A stretch of DNA of 9,610 nt from Bacillota bacterium (GTDB lineage Bacteria > Bacillota > UBA4882 > JAAYXC01), in NCBI GenBank assembly GCA_012516115.1, contig JAAYXC010000236.1, forward strand, positions 1 to 9,610, in the 5' to 3' direction. Of the stretch, positions 1-7,436 are shown piece by piece. A program made the position numbers and the translations under genes. The notes under the pieces were generated by a model that had not been told where the DNA came from, made no database searches, and saw only the letters and a program-made list of their open reading frames with translations. Numbering within the stretch: the first letter of the stretch is position 1; each line of letters begins with the position of its first letter.

Positions 1-116
1 AGTTTATTAGGTTCTTCACATTCCTGGATTACCATAATATCTGGGGCAAAATCTTCAACGATTCTCTTATATTTCTTCCGAAAAGCCATATTACAATTCC
101 AGGTTAAAACTCTCAT
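1..116 (-). CDS. Endonuclease/exonuclease/phosphatase-family protein, N-terminus only
   Basis: The ATG at 116-114 opens a frame that is still open at the window edge, giving about 38 residues. They begin MRVLTWNCNMAF and continue with PDIMVIQECEEP. This matches the start of the EEP (DNase I/exonuclease III-like) fold: a first strand with the metal-site asparagine in the WNCN motif, then a second strand with the metal-binding glutamate in IQECE. Members are metal-dependent phosphodiesterases acting on nucleic acids or phosphoesters; the substrate cannot be told from this fragment. The ATG overlaps the stop codon of the upstream transposase gene (ATGA), and the GGGGAGGA just before it sits almost on the start, so translation is probably coupled. 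No separate promoter is visible. The stretch is more AT-rich than the rest of the window, which may mean a different origin. Confidence 0.75.
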   Translation of the reverse strand, partial: MRVLTWNCNMAFRKKYKRIVEDFAPDIMVIQECEEPNK

Positions 117-535
117 TCCTCCCCGTCTCCCGTAACTTCAAACTCGGCCCATACCGTCCCCCGCTGATGGTGAATCTCTTGCTTCAAAATATAGTCCTTC
201 ACATTTTGCTGATCGTCGGGCGAAACGGTGAAGAGCCCATAACCGGTCTGCCAGGAGAAGCCACCGCCCGGCTGGGCCTGGTGATTCATCCAATACGAGC
301 TGGCACCTTTAAGATTACCGATGAAATCGGCCGCAGCCGTCCTTGGTGGGATGAAGAGCAGGCAATGAACGTGGTCGGACGTACCGCCGACAGCATAAGG
401 CACGCCGTCCATCTGGCGGATCTTGCTCTTCAGATAATCATGGAGTGCTTTCTTGATCTGGTCGCCGATGAGACTTTGCCGCATCTTCGTGGCCCAAACC
501 ACATGATACAATAACCGGCAATATCCCTTGGACAT
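113..535 (-). CDS. tnpA: HUH/Y1 single-domain transposase (IS200/REP-associated type)
   Basis: This 140-residue protein has the layout of a Y1 (Transposase_17) enzyme, which nicks and rejoins single-stranded DNA through a covalent phosphotyrosine. Visible landmarks are the first strand YHVVWATK, the HUH pair H55-V-H57 in DHVHCLL, the FSWQTGYGLFTVS segment (about 93-105), and the catalytic helix with Y115 followed four residues later by Q119 (YILKQ). Length is normal for the family and the C-terminus looks intact. The ATG at 535 is preferred because GGGGGAT precedes it; an in-frame ATG at 568 lies inside an upstream hairpin repeat. Upstream are two hairpin-rich repeats, an arrangement typical of REP-associated transposases. 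Downstream, its stop overlaps the next gene's start. No tnpB or guide RNA is seen here. IS200 versus REP-associated (RAYT) status is inferred from context. Confidence 0.85.
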   Translation of the reverse strand: MSKGYCRLLYHVVWATKMRQSLIGDQIKKALHDYLKSKIRQMDGVPYAVGGTSDHVHCLLFIPPRTAAADFIGNLKGASSYWMNHQAQPGGGFSWQTGYGLFTVSPDDQQNVKDYILKQEIHHQRGTVWAEFEVTGDGEE

Positions 536-555
536 AACGATCCCCCGGACCTTAC

Positions 556-671
556 AAAACCCATCCATGGGTGAGACCGCATCCTAAACCCGTTCCCAGG
601 GCCTTTCAAGGCCCTTCCGCCAGATTGGCGCCGGTCTTTAAGCCCGGCGCCATCGTATGCAATTGCAATAC
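556..671. repeat. 116-bp hairpin-rich repeat, copy A
   Basis: First of two copies 194 bp apart. It matches the copy at 750-865 over all 116 positions with five substitutions and no gaps. It holds three hairpins and a palindrome: ACCCAT-CC-ATGGGT (559-572), GGGCCTT-TC-AAGGCCC (599-614), a 9-bp stem TGGCGCCGG/CCGGCGCCA with a 9-base loop (626-652), and TGCAATTGCA near its right end. It lies directly upstream of the transposase gene, as expected for a REP-like or IS-end sequence recognised by a Y1 enzyme; that link is inferred. Confidence 0.85.
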
Positions 672-749
672 CGGCTTTGACGTATAAACCACCATCGGCC
701 TGATTATTTTCCTTTCCGCCTCCGGGCTGAAGCCCGGGGCTAATCTCAG

Positions 750-865
750 AAAACCCATCCATGGGTGGGATCGCATCCTAAACCCGTCCCCAGGGCCTTT
801 CAAGGTCCTTCCACCAGATTGGCGCCGGTCTTTAAGCCCGGCGCCATCGTATGCAATTGCAATAC
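750..865. repeat. 116-bp hairpin-rich repeat, copy B
   Basis: Second copy of the unit at 556-671, same orientation, five differences. Three of the differences lie outside the hairpin stems; one turns a stem pair of the GGGCCTT hairpin into a wobble (AAGGTCC). The spacer between copies (672-749) contains a further hairpin, CCGGGCT-GA-AGCCCGG, at about 722-737. Both copies are in the presumed leader between the promoter at 905-933 and the transposase gene. Confidence 0.85.
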
Positions 866-904
866 ACAAAGATACGAGTATTTCCATGGCGTTATTATAC
901 AATA

Positions 905-933
905 ATTCTACAATATGTACTATCTTTGGTCAA
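905..933 (-). promoter_or_regulatory. Sigma-70-type promoter for the repeat/transposase/EEP transcript
   Basis: On the minus strand TTGACC (933-928) is followed after 17 bases by TAGAAT (910-905), five of six matches in each box. A second -10-like TATAAT lies at 899-894 without a good -35. Transcription would start near 898, cross both repeats (a leader of about 360 bases) and enter the transposase gene. It sits just beyond the clpB terminator, so it begins a separate unit. Confidence 0.55.
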
Positions 934-995
934 GCATGGCAAAGCTCTTCTCTCGCACGTAAAAAAACCCTCTCCGCCTCAAACCCTTCCCAACT

Positions 996-1033
996 AAAAA
1001 AGCTAAAGCCCCCCTCCTTCCGGAGAGAGGCTT
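996..1033 (-). terminator. Intrinsic terminator of the chaperone operon
   Basis: On the minus strand a 12-bp stem (AAGCCTCTCTCC against GGAGGGGGGCTT, three G-T pairs) closes a GGAA loop at 1033-1006 and is followed by TAGCTTTTTT. It starts 42 bases after the clpB stop codon and ends the operon. Confidence 0.85.
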
Positions 1034-1074
1034 CTTCGTCTTCATCAAAGCCAAAACCCCAACCCGTCCGCCGC

Positions 1075-3678
1075 TTACCCCGTCCTGACCTCCAACCCCG
1101 CGCTCCCGCGGTCGGCCACCACCAGGTCGCCGTCCTTGACCTTGCCTTCTAAGATCAAGCGGCCGAGCGGGGTCTCCACCTCCCGCTGGATGGCCCGCCG
1201 GAGGGGGCGCGCGCCGTAAGACGGGTCGTAGCCGAGATCGACGAGATAAGACTTGGCCGCCTCCGTCAGCTCCAGGGTGATGTGGCGCTCGGCCAGCCGG
1301 CGGCGGACCCTCTCGAGTTGGATCTCGACGATCTGCTTCAGATGTTCCTCCGAAAGGGCGTGGAAGACGATGATCTCATCCACCCGGTTCAGAAATTCCG
1401 GCCGGAAGTAGCGGCGCATCTCCTCGAGGACCGCGGCCTTCATCTGTTCGTAGCCCTCGCCGGCAAAGGCGCCGCGGTACTCCAGGATCCGCTGGCTGCC
1501 GATGTTGCTCGTCATGATGACGATGGTGTTCTTGAAGTCCACCGTCCGGCCGTGGCCGTCGGTGAGCCGGCCGTCGTCCAGGATCTGGAGCATGAGGTTG
1601 AAGACGTCGTGGTGCGCCTTCTCGATCTCGTCGAAGAGGATGACCGAGTACGGCCGCCTCCGGACCGCCTCGGTGAGCTGGCCGCCTTCTTCGTACCCAA
1701 CGTAGCCCGGCGGGGCGCCGATGAGCCGCGCCACCGTGTGCTTCTCCTGGTACTCGGACATGTCGATCCGGATCATGGCCGCCTCGTCGTCGAAGAGGAA
1801 CGCGGCCAAAGCCCGGGCCAGCTCGGTCTTGCCCACACCGGTGGGGCCAAGGAAGATGAAGGAACCGATGGGCCGGTTCGGGTCTTTCAGGCCCGAGCGG
1901 GCGCGGACCACCGCCTCGGCCACGGCTTTCACCGCCTCGTCCTGGCCGACGACCCGTCGATGGAGCTCCTCTTCGAGGTGGAGGAGCTTCTGGCCCTCGC
2001 CTTCAAGCAATTTGGCCACCGGGATCCCGGTCCAGCGACTGACCACTTGGGCGATGTCCTCTTCATCCACTTCTTCTTTGATCAACCTCGTCTCACCCTG
2101 TTTCTGGGCCAGGTGCTCTTCCTCCGCCCGGAGCTTACGCTCGAGGGCCGTCAGTTTACCGTATTTCAACTCCGCCGCGCGGTTTAAGTCGTATTCCCGC
2201 TCGGCCTTCTCGATGGCGGCCTTGGTCTCCTCGATCTCCTCCCGGAGCGAGCGCAGGCGCTGCACGGCCTGTTTCTCCGCTTGCCAGCGGGCCTTCAAGG
2301 CCTCGGCCTCCGTCCGGAGGTTGGCCAGTTCCGCCTCGAGCTTCTCAAGGCGTTCCTTCGAGGCCGCGTCGGTCTCCTTGCGCAGGGCCTCGCGCTCGAT
2401 CTCAAGCTGCATCACCCGGCGGAGCATCTCATCGAGTTGCGCGGGCATGGAGTCGATCTCCGTACGGAGCTTGGCCGCCGCCTCATCCACCAGGTCGATG
2501 GCCTTGTCCGGCAGGAACCGGTCGGAGATGTAGCGGTTGCTGAGCACGGCGGCGGAGACGAGCGCCCCGTCCTTGATCCGTACGCCGTGGTGGACCTCGT
2601 AACGCTCCTTGAGCCCCCGCAGAATGGAGCTGGTGTCATCCACCGAAGGCTGATCCACGTAGACGGGCTGAAACCGCCGCTCCAGGGCCGCATCCTTCTC
2701 CACGTGCCGGCGATATTCATCCATGGTGGTGGCGCCGATGCAGTGGAGCTCGCCCCGGGCCAGCATGGGCTTTAAGAGGTTGCCCGCGTCCATGGCCCCC
2801 TCGGCCTTGCCCGCGCCCACCACCGTATGGAGCTCGTCGATGAAAAGGATGATCTGGCCTTCCGAGGCCTGGACCTCCTTTAAGACGGCTTTGAGCCGCT
2901 CCTCGAACTCCCCGCGGTACTTGGCGCCGGCGATGAGCGCGCCCATATCCAGGGCCACCACCAGCTTGTTCTTGAGCCCATCCGGGACGTCACCCCGCAC
3001 GATCCGCTGGGCCAGGCCCTCCACGATGGCCGTCTTGCCCACGCCGGGCTCACCGATTAAGACCGGGTTGTTCTTGGTCCGCCTTGAGAGGACCTGGATC
3101 ACGCGGCGGATCTCTTCATCGCGGCCGATGACCGGGTCGAGCTTACCCTGGGCGGCGAGCCTGGTGAGGTCCCGGCCGTATTTCTCCAGCGCCTCGTAGG
3201 TGGCCTCGGGATCGGGGGAGGTGACACGCTGATGGCCCCGCACTTCCTGGAGGGCGCGCATCAGCCGTTCCCGCGTGATGCCGAACTCGCGGAAGATGCG
3301 GCCCGTGGCCCCGCCGTCGTCGGTCATGGCCAAAAGCAGATGCTCCACCGAGATATATTCGTCCTTGAGCTTCTTCGCTTCCTCTTCGGCCTCGGCCAAG
3401 AGGCGGTTCAACCGGCCGGTGATATAGATCCGGTCCGGTTCGGCGGCGGGCCCCACCACCCGCGGCAGGTGCTCGATCTCCTCTTTTACCCGCCGCGCCA
3501 GCCGGTCGACTTCTATCTCGGCACGCTTAAAGATACTTTGGGCCAGGCCGCCTTCCTGGTCGAGGAGGGCATGGAGAAGATGCTCCACATCCACCTGCTG
3601 GTGATCGTAGCGCGCGGCCAGGCTCTGGGCCGTGGCCAGGGATTCCTGGACTTTCTGGGTCATACGGTTGATGTCCAT
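1075..3678 (-). CDS. clpB: ATP-dependent chaperone ClpB (Hsp100 disaggregase)
   Basis: This 867-residue AAA+ protein has full length and all ClpB parts. It forms a cytoplasmic hexamer that pulls polypeptides out of aggregates and hands them to DnaK/DnaJ. The N-domain spans about 1-150. In the first ATPase domain, Walker A is G209-T216 (GEPGVGKT), Walker B ends in D281-E282, and pore tyrosine Y254 is in AKYRGEFEER. The middle coiled coil (about 405-525), which separates ClpB from ClpA/ClpC, is long and charged. In the second ATPase domain, Walker A is G611-T618 (GPTGVGKT), pore loop GYVG is 658-661, and Walker B ends in D683-E684. No ClpP-binding loop is apparent. The ATG at 3678 follows an AGGAGGGTGA ribosome site. 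It is last in the operon, 296 bases after cbpM. Confidence 0.98.
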   Translation of the reverse strand: MDINRMTQKVQESLATAQSLAARYDHQQVDVEHLLHALLDQEGGLAQSIFKRAEIEVDRLARRVKEEIEHLPRVVGPAAEPDRIYITGRLNRLLAEAEEEAKKLKDEYISVEHLLLAMTDDGGATGRIFREFGITRERLMRALQEVRGHQRVTSPDPEATYEALEKYGRDLTRLAAQGKLDPVIGRDEEIRRVIQVLSRRTKNNPVLIGEPGVGKTAIVEGLAQRIVRGDVPDGLKNKLVVALDMGALIAGAKYRGEFEERLKAVLKEVQASEGQIILFIDELHTVVGAGKAEGAMDAGNLLKPMLARGELHCIGATTMDEYRRHVEKDAALERRFQPVYVDQPSVDDTSSILRGLKERYEVHHGVRIKDGALVSAAVLSNRYISDRFLPDKAIDLVDEAAAKLRTEIDSMPAQLDEMLRRVMQLEIEREALRKETDAASKERLEKLEAELANLRTEAEALKARWQAEKQAVQRLRSLREEIEETKAAIEKAEREYDLNRAAELKYGKLTALERKLRAEEEHLAQKQGETRLIKEEVDEEDIAQVVSRWTGIPVAKLLEGEGQKLLHLEEELHRRVVGQDEAVKAVAEAVVRARSGLKDPNRPIGSFIFLGPTGVGKTELARALAAFLFDDEAAMIRIDMSEYQEKHTVARLIGAPPGYVGYEEGGQLTEAVRRRPYSVILFDEIEKAHHDVFNLMLQILDDGRLTDGHGRTVDFKNTIVIMTSNIGSQRILEYRGAFAGEGYEQMKAAVLEEMRRYFRPEFLNRVDEIIVFHALSEEHLKQIVEIQLERVRRRLAERHITLELTEAAKSYLVDLGYDPSYGARPLRRAIQREVETPLGRLILEGKVKDGDLVVADRGSAGLEVRTG

Positions 3679-3974
3679 GTCGCTTTCACCCTCCTATTCG
3701 CAGCTCGTCGCTGGTCGCTCGTCGCTCGGCGAACGGGAGAAACGCGAAACTATATTTTCCTCTTTTTATCCCGACGAACTGAGGTGGCCGCCACGAAAGA
3801 AAAAACTTCGCTTAATCCATAGCCCATCTTTCTTTCTCGGAAAGCGGTTCGAGAAACCCTTACTGTTACCGCAGAGGCGCCAAGGCGCGGAAAATGGCAA
3901 TCTGAAGAATTCCCAGGTAGAATGGCTTTTCGGTCTACCTCTCGGGAGCATTAAATGGGTTTATTACCCTGCCA
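3679..3974. other. Intergenic region between cbpM and clpB
   Basis: I find no convincing gene here. It holds the clpB ribosome site; a 14-bp near-duplicate (CTCGTCGCT at 3704-3712 and 3718-3726) just upstream of it; an ACCGCAGAGGCGCCAAGGCGC stretch around 3868-3890 that resembles dispersed intergenic filler common in many bacteria (recalled, not checked); and a 7-bp hairpin AGGTAGA/TCTACCT (3915-3940) about 35 bases after the cbpM stop, with no T-run. A -10-like TATAGT (minus strand, 3754-3749) lacks a good -35, so an internal clpB promoter is possible but not shown. Confidence 0.5.
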
Positions 3975-4280
3975 TTAATCGCCCCTCCGCAGCCACGCCA
4001 GTTCGCCCCGAAGCCGTACGATCTCCTCGCGGAGCTCGAGCACCAACGCGATCCCGGGCAGATTGAGCCCCATCTCCTGCCGAAGCCGATAGATCGTCCG
4101 CAAACGGGGCACGGCCTCCGGGCGGAAGAGGAGGATCCCCTCCTCCCGGCAGACCGGTTCGACGAGCCCGAACTCTACGAACCGCGCGACCAGTTCCGGA
4201 TGAACCCCGGCCGCCTCCGCCGCCTTCTCCAGGGTCAACAAACCGCGAAAGGCTTCATGGAGAACGATCTCGCCGGCCAT
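3975..4280 (-). CDS. cbpM: Chaperone modulator CbpM-like (MerR-fold) protein
   Basis: This 101-residue protein has a MerR-type winged-helix core (about 14-75): LTLEKAAEAAGVHPELVARF, then FGLVEP, then FRPEAVPRLRTIYRL and the LNLPGIALVLEL segment. A C-terminal helix (EEIVRLRGELAWLRR) resembles a short coiled coil. The pattern fits CbpM, which binds the J-domain of CbpA/DnaJ and adjusts its activity, better than HspR, the DNA-binding repressor found at the same place in actinobacterial operons: the HspR-type TLR-Y recognition helix is missing (ELVARFVEFG instead). The ATG at 4280 shares a base with the dnaJ stop (TGATG), so the two proteins are probably made together, as expected for partners; an adjacent TTG at 4283 is an alternative start. 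An HspR-like DNA-binding role cannot be excluded. Confidence 0.75.
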   Translation of the reverse strand: MAGEIVLHEAFRGLLTLEKAAEAAGVHPELVARFVEFGLVEPVCREEGILLFRPEAVPRLRTIYRLRQEMGLNLPGIALVLELREEIVRLRGELAWLRRGD

Positions 4281-5299
4281 CAACGCCCACCCCCCGCCAT
4301 CTCCCGCCGCGGATCGAAAGCCGCCTCCCTGGCCAGACGGGCGAAAAGCTCCCGTTCCCGTTCCGTCGGAGAAGGGGGAACGACGATCTTCAGCCTGACG
4401 TATTGATCGCCCCGCGTCCCGTCACGCCGGCGCAGACCCTGGCCGCGCAGGCGTAGCCGCTGGCCACCCTGGGTCCCGGGAGGGATGGTCATCTCCACCG
4501 CGCCTTCGATGGTCGGCACCCTCACCCGGGCGCCCAGGATCGCCTCCCAGGGGGCGAGGGGGAGTTCCAGTTCCAGGTCGTCCTCGCCCACGGGGCGGAA
4601 GAGCCGATCCGGTTCCAGGCGGACCTTGAGATAGAGGTCCCCCGCCGGCCCGCCGCGCGCGCCCGGCTCCCCCTGGCCGGCGAGACGGATGACGCTCCCC
4701 GCCCGCAGGCCCAGGGGAAGATCGACCTCGAGCTTCTTTTCCCGCCGCCGACGGCCACGGCCGCCGCAGGCGGGGCAGACCCGACTTCCCTGACGGCCGG
4801 TGCCATGGCACTCGGGGCATTCTTCGACGCGTTCAACGGTGACGGTCTTGGGTCCGCCGCGGTGGATATCGGCCAAACTAAGCGCGATCTCGGTCTCCAC
4901 GTCCCGTCCCTTCATGGTGAAGCCGGTCCCGGCCCGCGTGCGCGGCCGGGCGCCGAAGAGCGTGGCGAAGAAGTCGCTGAACCCGAATCCTTCCCCGAAG
5001 AGATCGCCGAGATCTCCCAGGTCCACCTCGACCCTTTCCCAGCCCGGCGGGGGCGTGAAGTCCATGCCGTCCCTCCAGTGGGCGCCGAGCTGGTCGTAGC
5101 GGCGGCGCTTTTCCGGATCGGAAAGCACGGTGTAGGCCTCGTTTATCTCTTTGAACTTCTCCTCGGCCGTCGGGTCGCCCGGGTTGACGTCCGGGTGGTA
5201 TTTGCGCGCCAGGCGGCGGTAGGCCTTCTTGATCTCCTCCAAGGTGGCCGTACGCGGCACGCCGAGGAGTTCGTAGTAGTCCTTATACTTGACGGCCAA
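4280..5299 (-). CDS. dnaJ: DnaJ/Hsp40 co-chaperone with a half-size zinc region
   Basis: This 339-residue J-protein stimulates the DnaK ATPase and delivers unfolded substrates. The J-domain (about 7-75) has the essential H35-P36-D37 motif. A short Gly/Phe region follows (about 95-127, with FGEGFGFSDFFATLFG). The zinc region holds only two CxxCxGxG-type repeats, C161-x2-C164 and C175-x2-C178, where a standard DnaJ has four and CbpA none; it could bind one zinc ion. The two beta-sandwich substrate domains and the C-terminal dimer segment follow (about 185-330). The start is TTG at 5299, supported by GGGGGTGAT five to six bases upstream; no ATG fits the frame. It follows dnaK after a 189-base spacer with a large palindrome and overlaps cbpM at its stop. 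It is a DnaJ/CbpA intermediate. Confidence 0.93.
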   Translation of the reverse strand: MAVKYKDYYELLGVPRTATLEEIKKAYRRLARKYHPDVNPGDPTAEEKFKEINEAYTVLSDPEKRRRYDQLGAHWRDGMDFTPPPGWERVEVDLGDLGDLFGEGFGFSDFFATLFGARPRTRAGTGFTMKGRDVETEIALSLADIHRGGPKTVTVERVEECPECHGTGRQGSRVCPACGGRGRRRREKKLEVDLPLGLRAGSVIRLAGQGEPGARGGPAGDLYLKVRLEPDRLFRPVGEDDLELELPLAPWEAILGARVRVPTIEGAVEMTIPPGTQGGQRLRLRGQGLRRRDGTRGDQYVRLKIVVPPSPTERERELFARLAREAAFDPRREMAGGGR

Positions 5300-5328
5300 A
5301 GACCATCACCCCCTTGGGCGGACAACTT

Positions 5329-5459
5329 ACCTCTCCCATCTTAGGTATGCCTTTAACTCACCCCCGGCCTTTCGGCCACCCCCTCGAGGGGCGGTTCGCC
5401 GAACCGCCCTCTACGAGAGGGGGAAGGGGGGGTGAGTTAGAAGAGAAAATTGGAGAGGT
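5329..5459. repeat. Nested palindromic element between dnaK and dnaJ
   Basis: Four nested inverted pairs share one centre: ACCTCTCC/GGAGAGGT (5329-5336, 5452-5459), TAACTCACCCCC/GGGGGTGAGTTA (5354-5365, 5428-5439), CCCCCTC/GAGGGGG (5379-5385, 5417-5423) and GGGCGGTTC/GAACCGCCC around a 3-base loop (5389-5409). A small GGCC-TTTC-GGCC hairpin sits on one arm. AGGTATG occurs on both flanks (5343-5349, 5456-5462). No T-run follows on either strand, so it is not a simple terminator. It resembles a REP/MITE-like intergenic element that folds in the operon mRNA. Confidence 0.75.
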
Positions 5460-5488
5460 ATGAGTTTACATATAGATCCGGCTCAAAC

Positions 5489-7357
5489 TCATCTCGTCTC
5501 CCGGAAGTCTGCGTCGATGACGTCGTCCCGACCACGGTTGGCCTCACCGCCCGGACCGGACGCCGTGCCCACCGTAGCGAGACCGTAAAGGATTTGCTGG
5601 AGATCGCTCGTTAACTGGCGCAGACGCGAAAGATCCGTGGAGTTCTCCTTCACCAGGCGCCGTGCCTCCTCGATCAAGGACTCGGCCCTTGCCCGTTCAT
5701 TGGCCGGCGCGCGGTCACCCAGTTCTTTCAGGCGGCGCTCCACCTGGTAGGCCACGGAATCGAGGTTATTCCGTGCCTCGACCTCCTCCCGGCGCCGACG
5801 GTCCTCCGCCGCGTGGGCCTCGGCGTCCTTGATCATCCGCTCGATCTCCTCTTTGGAGAGCTGGGTGGAACCGGTGATGGTGACCTGTTGCTCCTTGCCG
5901 GTGTCCTTATCCCGCGCGGTGACGGTAAGGATACCGTTGGCGTCGATATCGAAGGTCACCTCGATCTGCGGAACCCCGCGGGGGGCCGGCCGGATGCCCT
6001 CCAGACGGAAATAACCGAGCGTCCGGTTGTCCCGCGCCAGCTCGCGCTCGCCCTGGAGGACGTGGATGTCCACCGCCGTCTGGTTATCCTCGGCGGTGGA
6101 AAAGATCTCGCTCTTGCGCACGGGGATGGTGGTGTTCCGCTGGATGAGCTTGTGCATTACGCCCCCCAACGTCTCCACCCCCAGCGAGAGCGGCGTGACG
6201 TCCAGCAGGACCACGTCCCGGACCTCACCGGTCAGGACCCCCGCCTGGATGGCCGCGCCGATGGCCACCACCTCGTCGGGGTTCACCGATTGGTTCGGAT
6301 CCTTGCCGAGGAGGCGCCGGACCAGGTTCTGGACCGCCGGCATCCGGGTCGAGCCGCCGACCAGGATCACTTCATCGATATCCTTCTCGGTTAACTTGGC
6401 ATCGGCCAGGGCCTGTTTGACCGGGCCGACGCACCGTTCGACCAGGTCCGCCGTGAGTTGTTCAAACTTGGCCCGGGTGAGCCGCATCTCCAGGTGTTTC
6501 GGACCGGTGGCGTCCGCGGTGATAAAAGGCAGGGAAATGGTCGTCTCAAGCAACGTCGAGAGCTCGATCTTGGCCTTCTCCGCCGCCTCGGTCAGCCTCT
6601 GGAGGGCCTGGCGGTCCTGTCGCAGATCGATGCCGTGTTCCTTCTTGAACTCCTCGGCCAACCAGTCGACGATCCGTTTATCGAAGTCGTCACCGCCGAG
6701 GTGCGTATCGCCGGAGGTCGCCTTCACCTCGAAGACGCCGTCGCCGACCTCGAGGATGGAGACATCGAAAGTCCCCCCGCCAAGGTCGAAGACGAGGATG
6801 GTCTCGTTCTCCTTCTTGTCGAGCCCATAGGCCAAGGCCGCGGCCGTGGGCTCGTTGATGATGCGCAAGACCTTCAACCCGGCGATCTGCCCGGCGTCCT
6901 TCGTCGCCTGACGCTGGGCGTCGTTGAAGTAGGCCGGGACGGTGATGCCCGCCTCGGTCACCCGTTCGCCCAGGTACTTCGAGGCGTCCTCCACCAGTTT
7001 CCGCAGGACCTGGGCGGAGATCTCCTCCGGCGCGTATTCCTTGCCCTGGATCGCAAAGCGCACGGCGTCGTTGGGTCCGGGCACCACCTTAAAGGGCACG
7101 TTCTTGATCTCCTGGGGCACCTCGGAATAACGCCGGCCGATGAACCTCTTCGCCGAATAGATGGTGTTTTCTGGGTTCAAGACCGCCTGGCGCTTGGCCA
7201 GGGCCCCCACCAGCCGCTCGCCGGTCTTGGTGTAGGCCACCACCGACGGAGTGATCCGGCTTCCGTCGGCGTTGATGATCACCGTGGGTTGCCCGCCTTC
7301 CATCACGGCGACCACCGAGTTGGTCGTCCCGAGGTCTATCCCTACTGCTTTCGCCAT
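5489..7357 (-). CDS. dnaK: Molecular chaperone DnaK (Hsp70)
   Basis: This 622-residue cytoplasmic Hsp70 binds hydrophobic peptide segments and releases them in an ATP cycle driven by DnaJ and a nucleotide exchange factor. The nucleotide domain begins GIDLGTTNSVVAV (6-18), with phosphate loop DLGGGTFD at 191-198 and the VGGSTRMP segment near 334-341. The linker DVVLLD is at 381-386 and is followed by TPLSLGVETLGG. The substrate-binding sandwich runs to about 505, the helical lid follows, and the tail ends in DDVIDADFRETR, close to the usual acidic Hsp70 tail. Length is normal and nothing is missing. The ATG at 7357 has an ideal AGGAGGAGAT ribosome site five bases away. It lies 79 bases downstream of a small helix-turn-helix gene on the same strand, with no CIRCE or HAIR operator in the gap. 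Confidence 0.98.
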   Translation of the reverse strand: MAKAVGIDLGTTNSVVAVMEGGQPTVIINADGSRITPSVVAYTKTGERLVGALAKRQAVLNPENTIYSAKRFIGRRYSEVPQEIKNVPFKVVPGPNDAVRFAIQGKEYAPEEISAQVLRKLVEDASKYLGERVTEAGITVPAYFNDAQRQATKDAGQIAGLKVLRIINEPTAAALAYGLDKKENETILVFDLGGGTFDVSILEVGDGVFEVKATSGDTHLGGDDFDKRIVDWLAEEFKKEHGIDLRQDRQALQRLTEAAEKAKIELSTLLETTISLPFITADATGPKHLEMRLTRAKFEQLTADLVERCVGPVKQALADAKLTEKDIDEVILVGGSTRMPAVQNLVRRLLGKDPNQSVNPDEVVAIGAAIQAGVLTGEVRDVVLLDVTPLSLGVETLGGVMHKLIQRNTTIPVRKSEIFSTAEDNQTAVDIHVLQGERELARDNRTLGYFRLEGIRPAPRGVPQIEVTFDIDANGILTVTARDKDTGKEQQVTITGSTQLSKEEIERMIKDAEAHAAEDRRRREEVEARNNLDSVAYQVERRLKELGDRAPANERARAESLIEEARRLVKENSTDLSRLRQLTSDLQQILYGLATVGTASGPGGEANRGRDDVIDADFRETR

Positions 7358-7436
7358 CTTCCATCTCCTCCTTTAGTAAACAGGTTAAGTTCCCCCAACT
7401 ATCTTTACCTTCGCGAGGCCGATCTGTTTTTCGATC

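Noticed and set aside
556..865. CRISPR array
   Set aside because: There are only two copies, 116 bp long with a 78-bp spacer, and no cas genes; unit length and internal hairpins do not fit.
606..902. Minus-strand open frame across the repeats, similar in parts to the frame at 430-762
   Set aside because: Its similarity to the other frame comes only from the 116-bp DNA repeat; it has no ribosome site and crosses hairpins and the start region of a predicted promoter.
1282..2187. Long plus-strand open frame inside clpB
   Set aside because: It is antisense to a complete, conserved clpB, lacks a ribosome site and has the composition expected from a GC-rich gene read backwards.
3975..4283. HspR repressor as the identity of the gene between dnaJ and clpB
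   Set aside because: Gene order matches actinobacterial dnaK-grpE-dnaJ-hspR-clpB, but the HspR recognition helix pattern and HAIR sites are absent and the sequence fits CbpM better.
5461..5491. TGAGTTT/AAACTCA inverted repeat at the dnaK stop as a HAIR-like operator
   Set aside because: Arms are 17 bases apart and differ from CTTGAGT-N7-ACTCAAG; the site lies at the 3' end of dnaK, not at a promoter.
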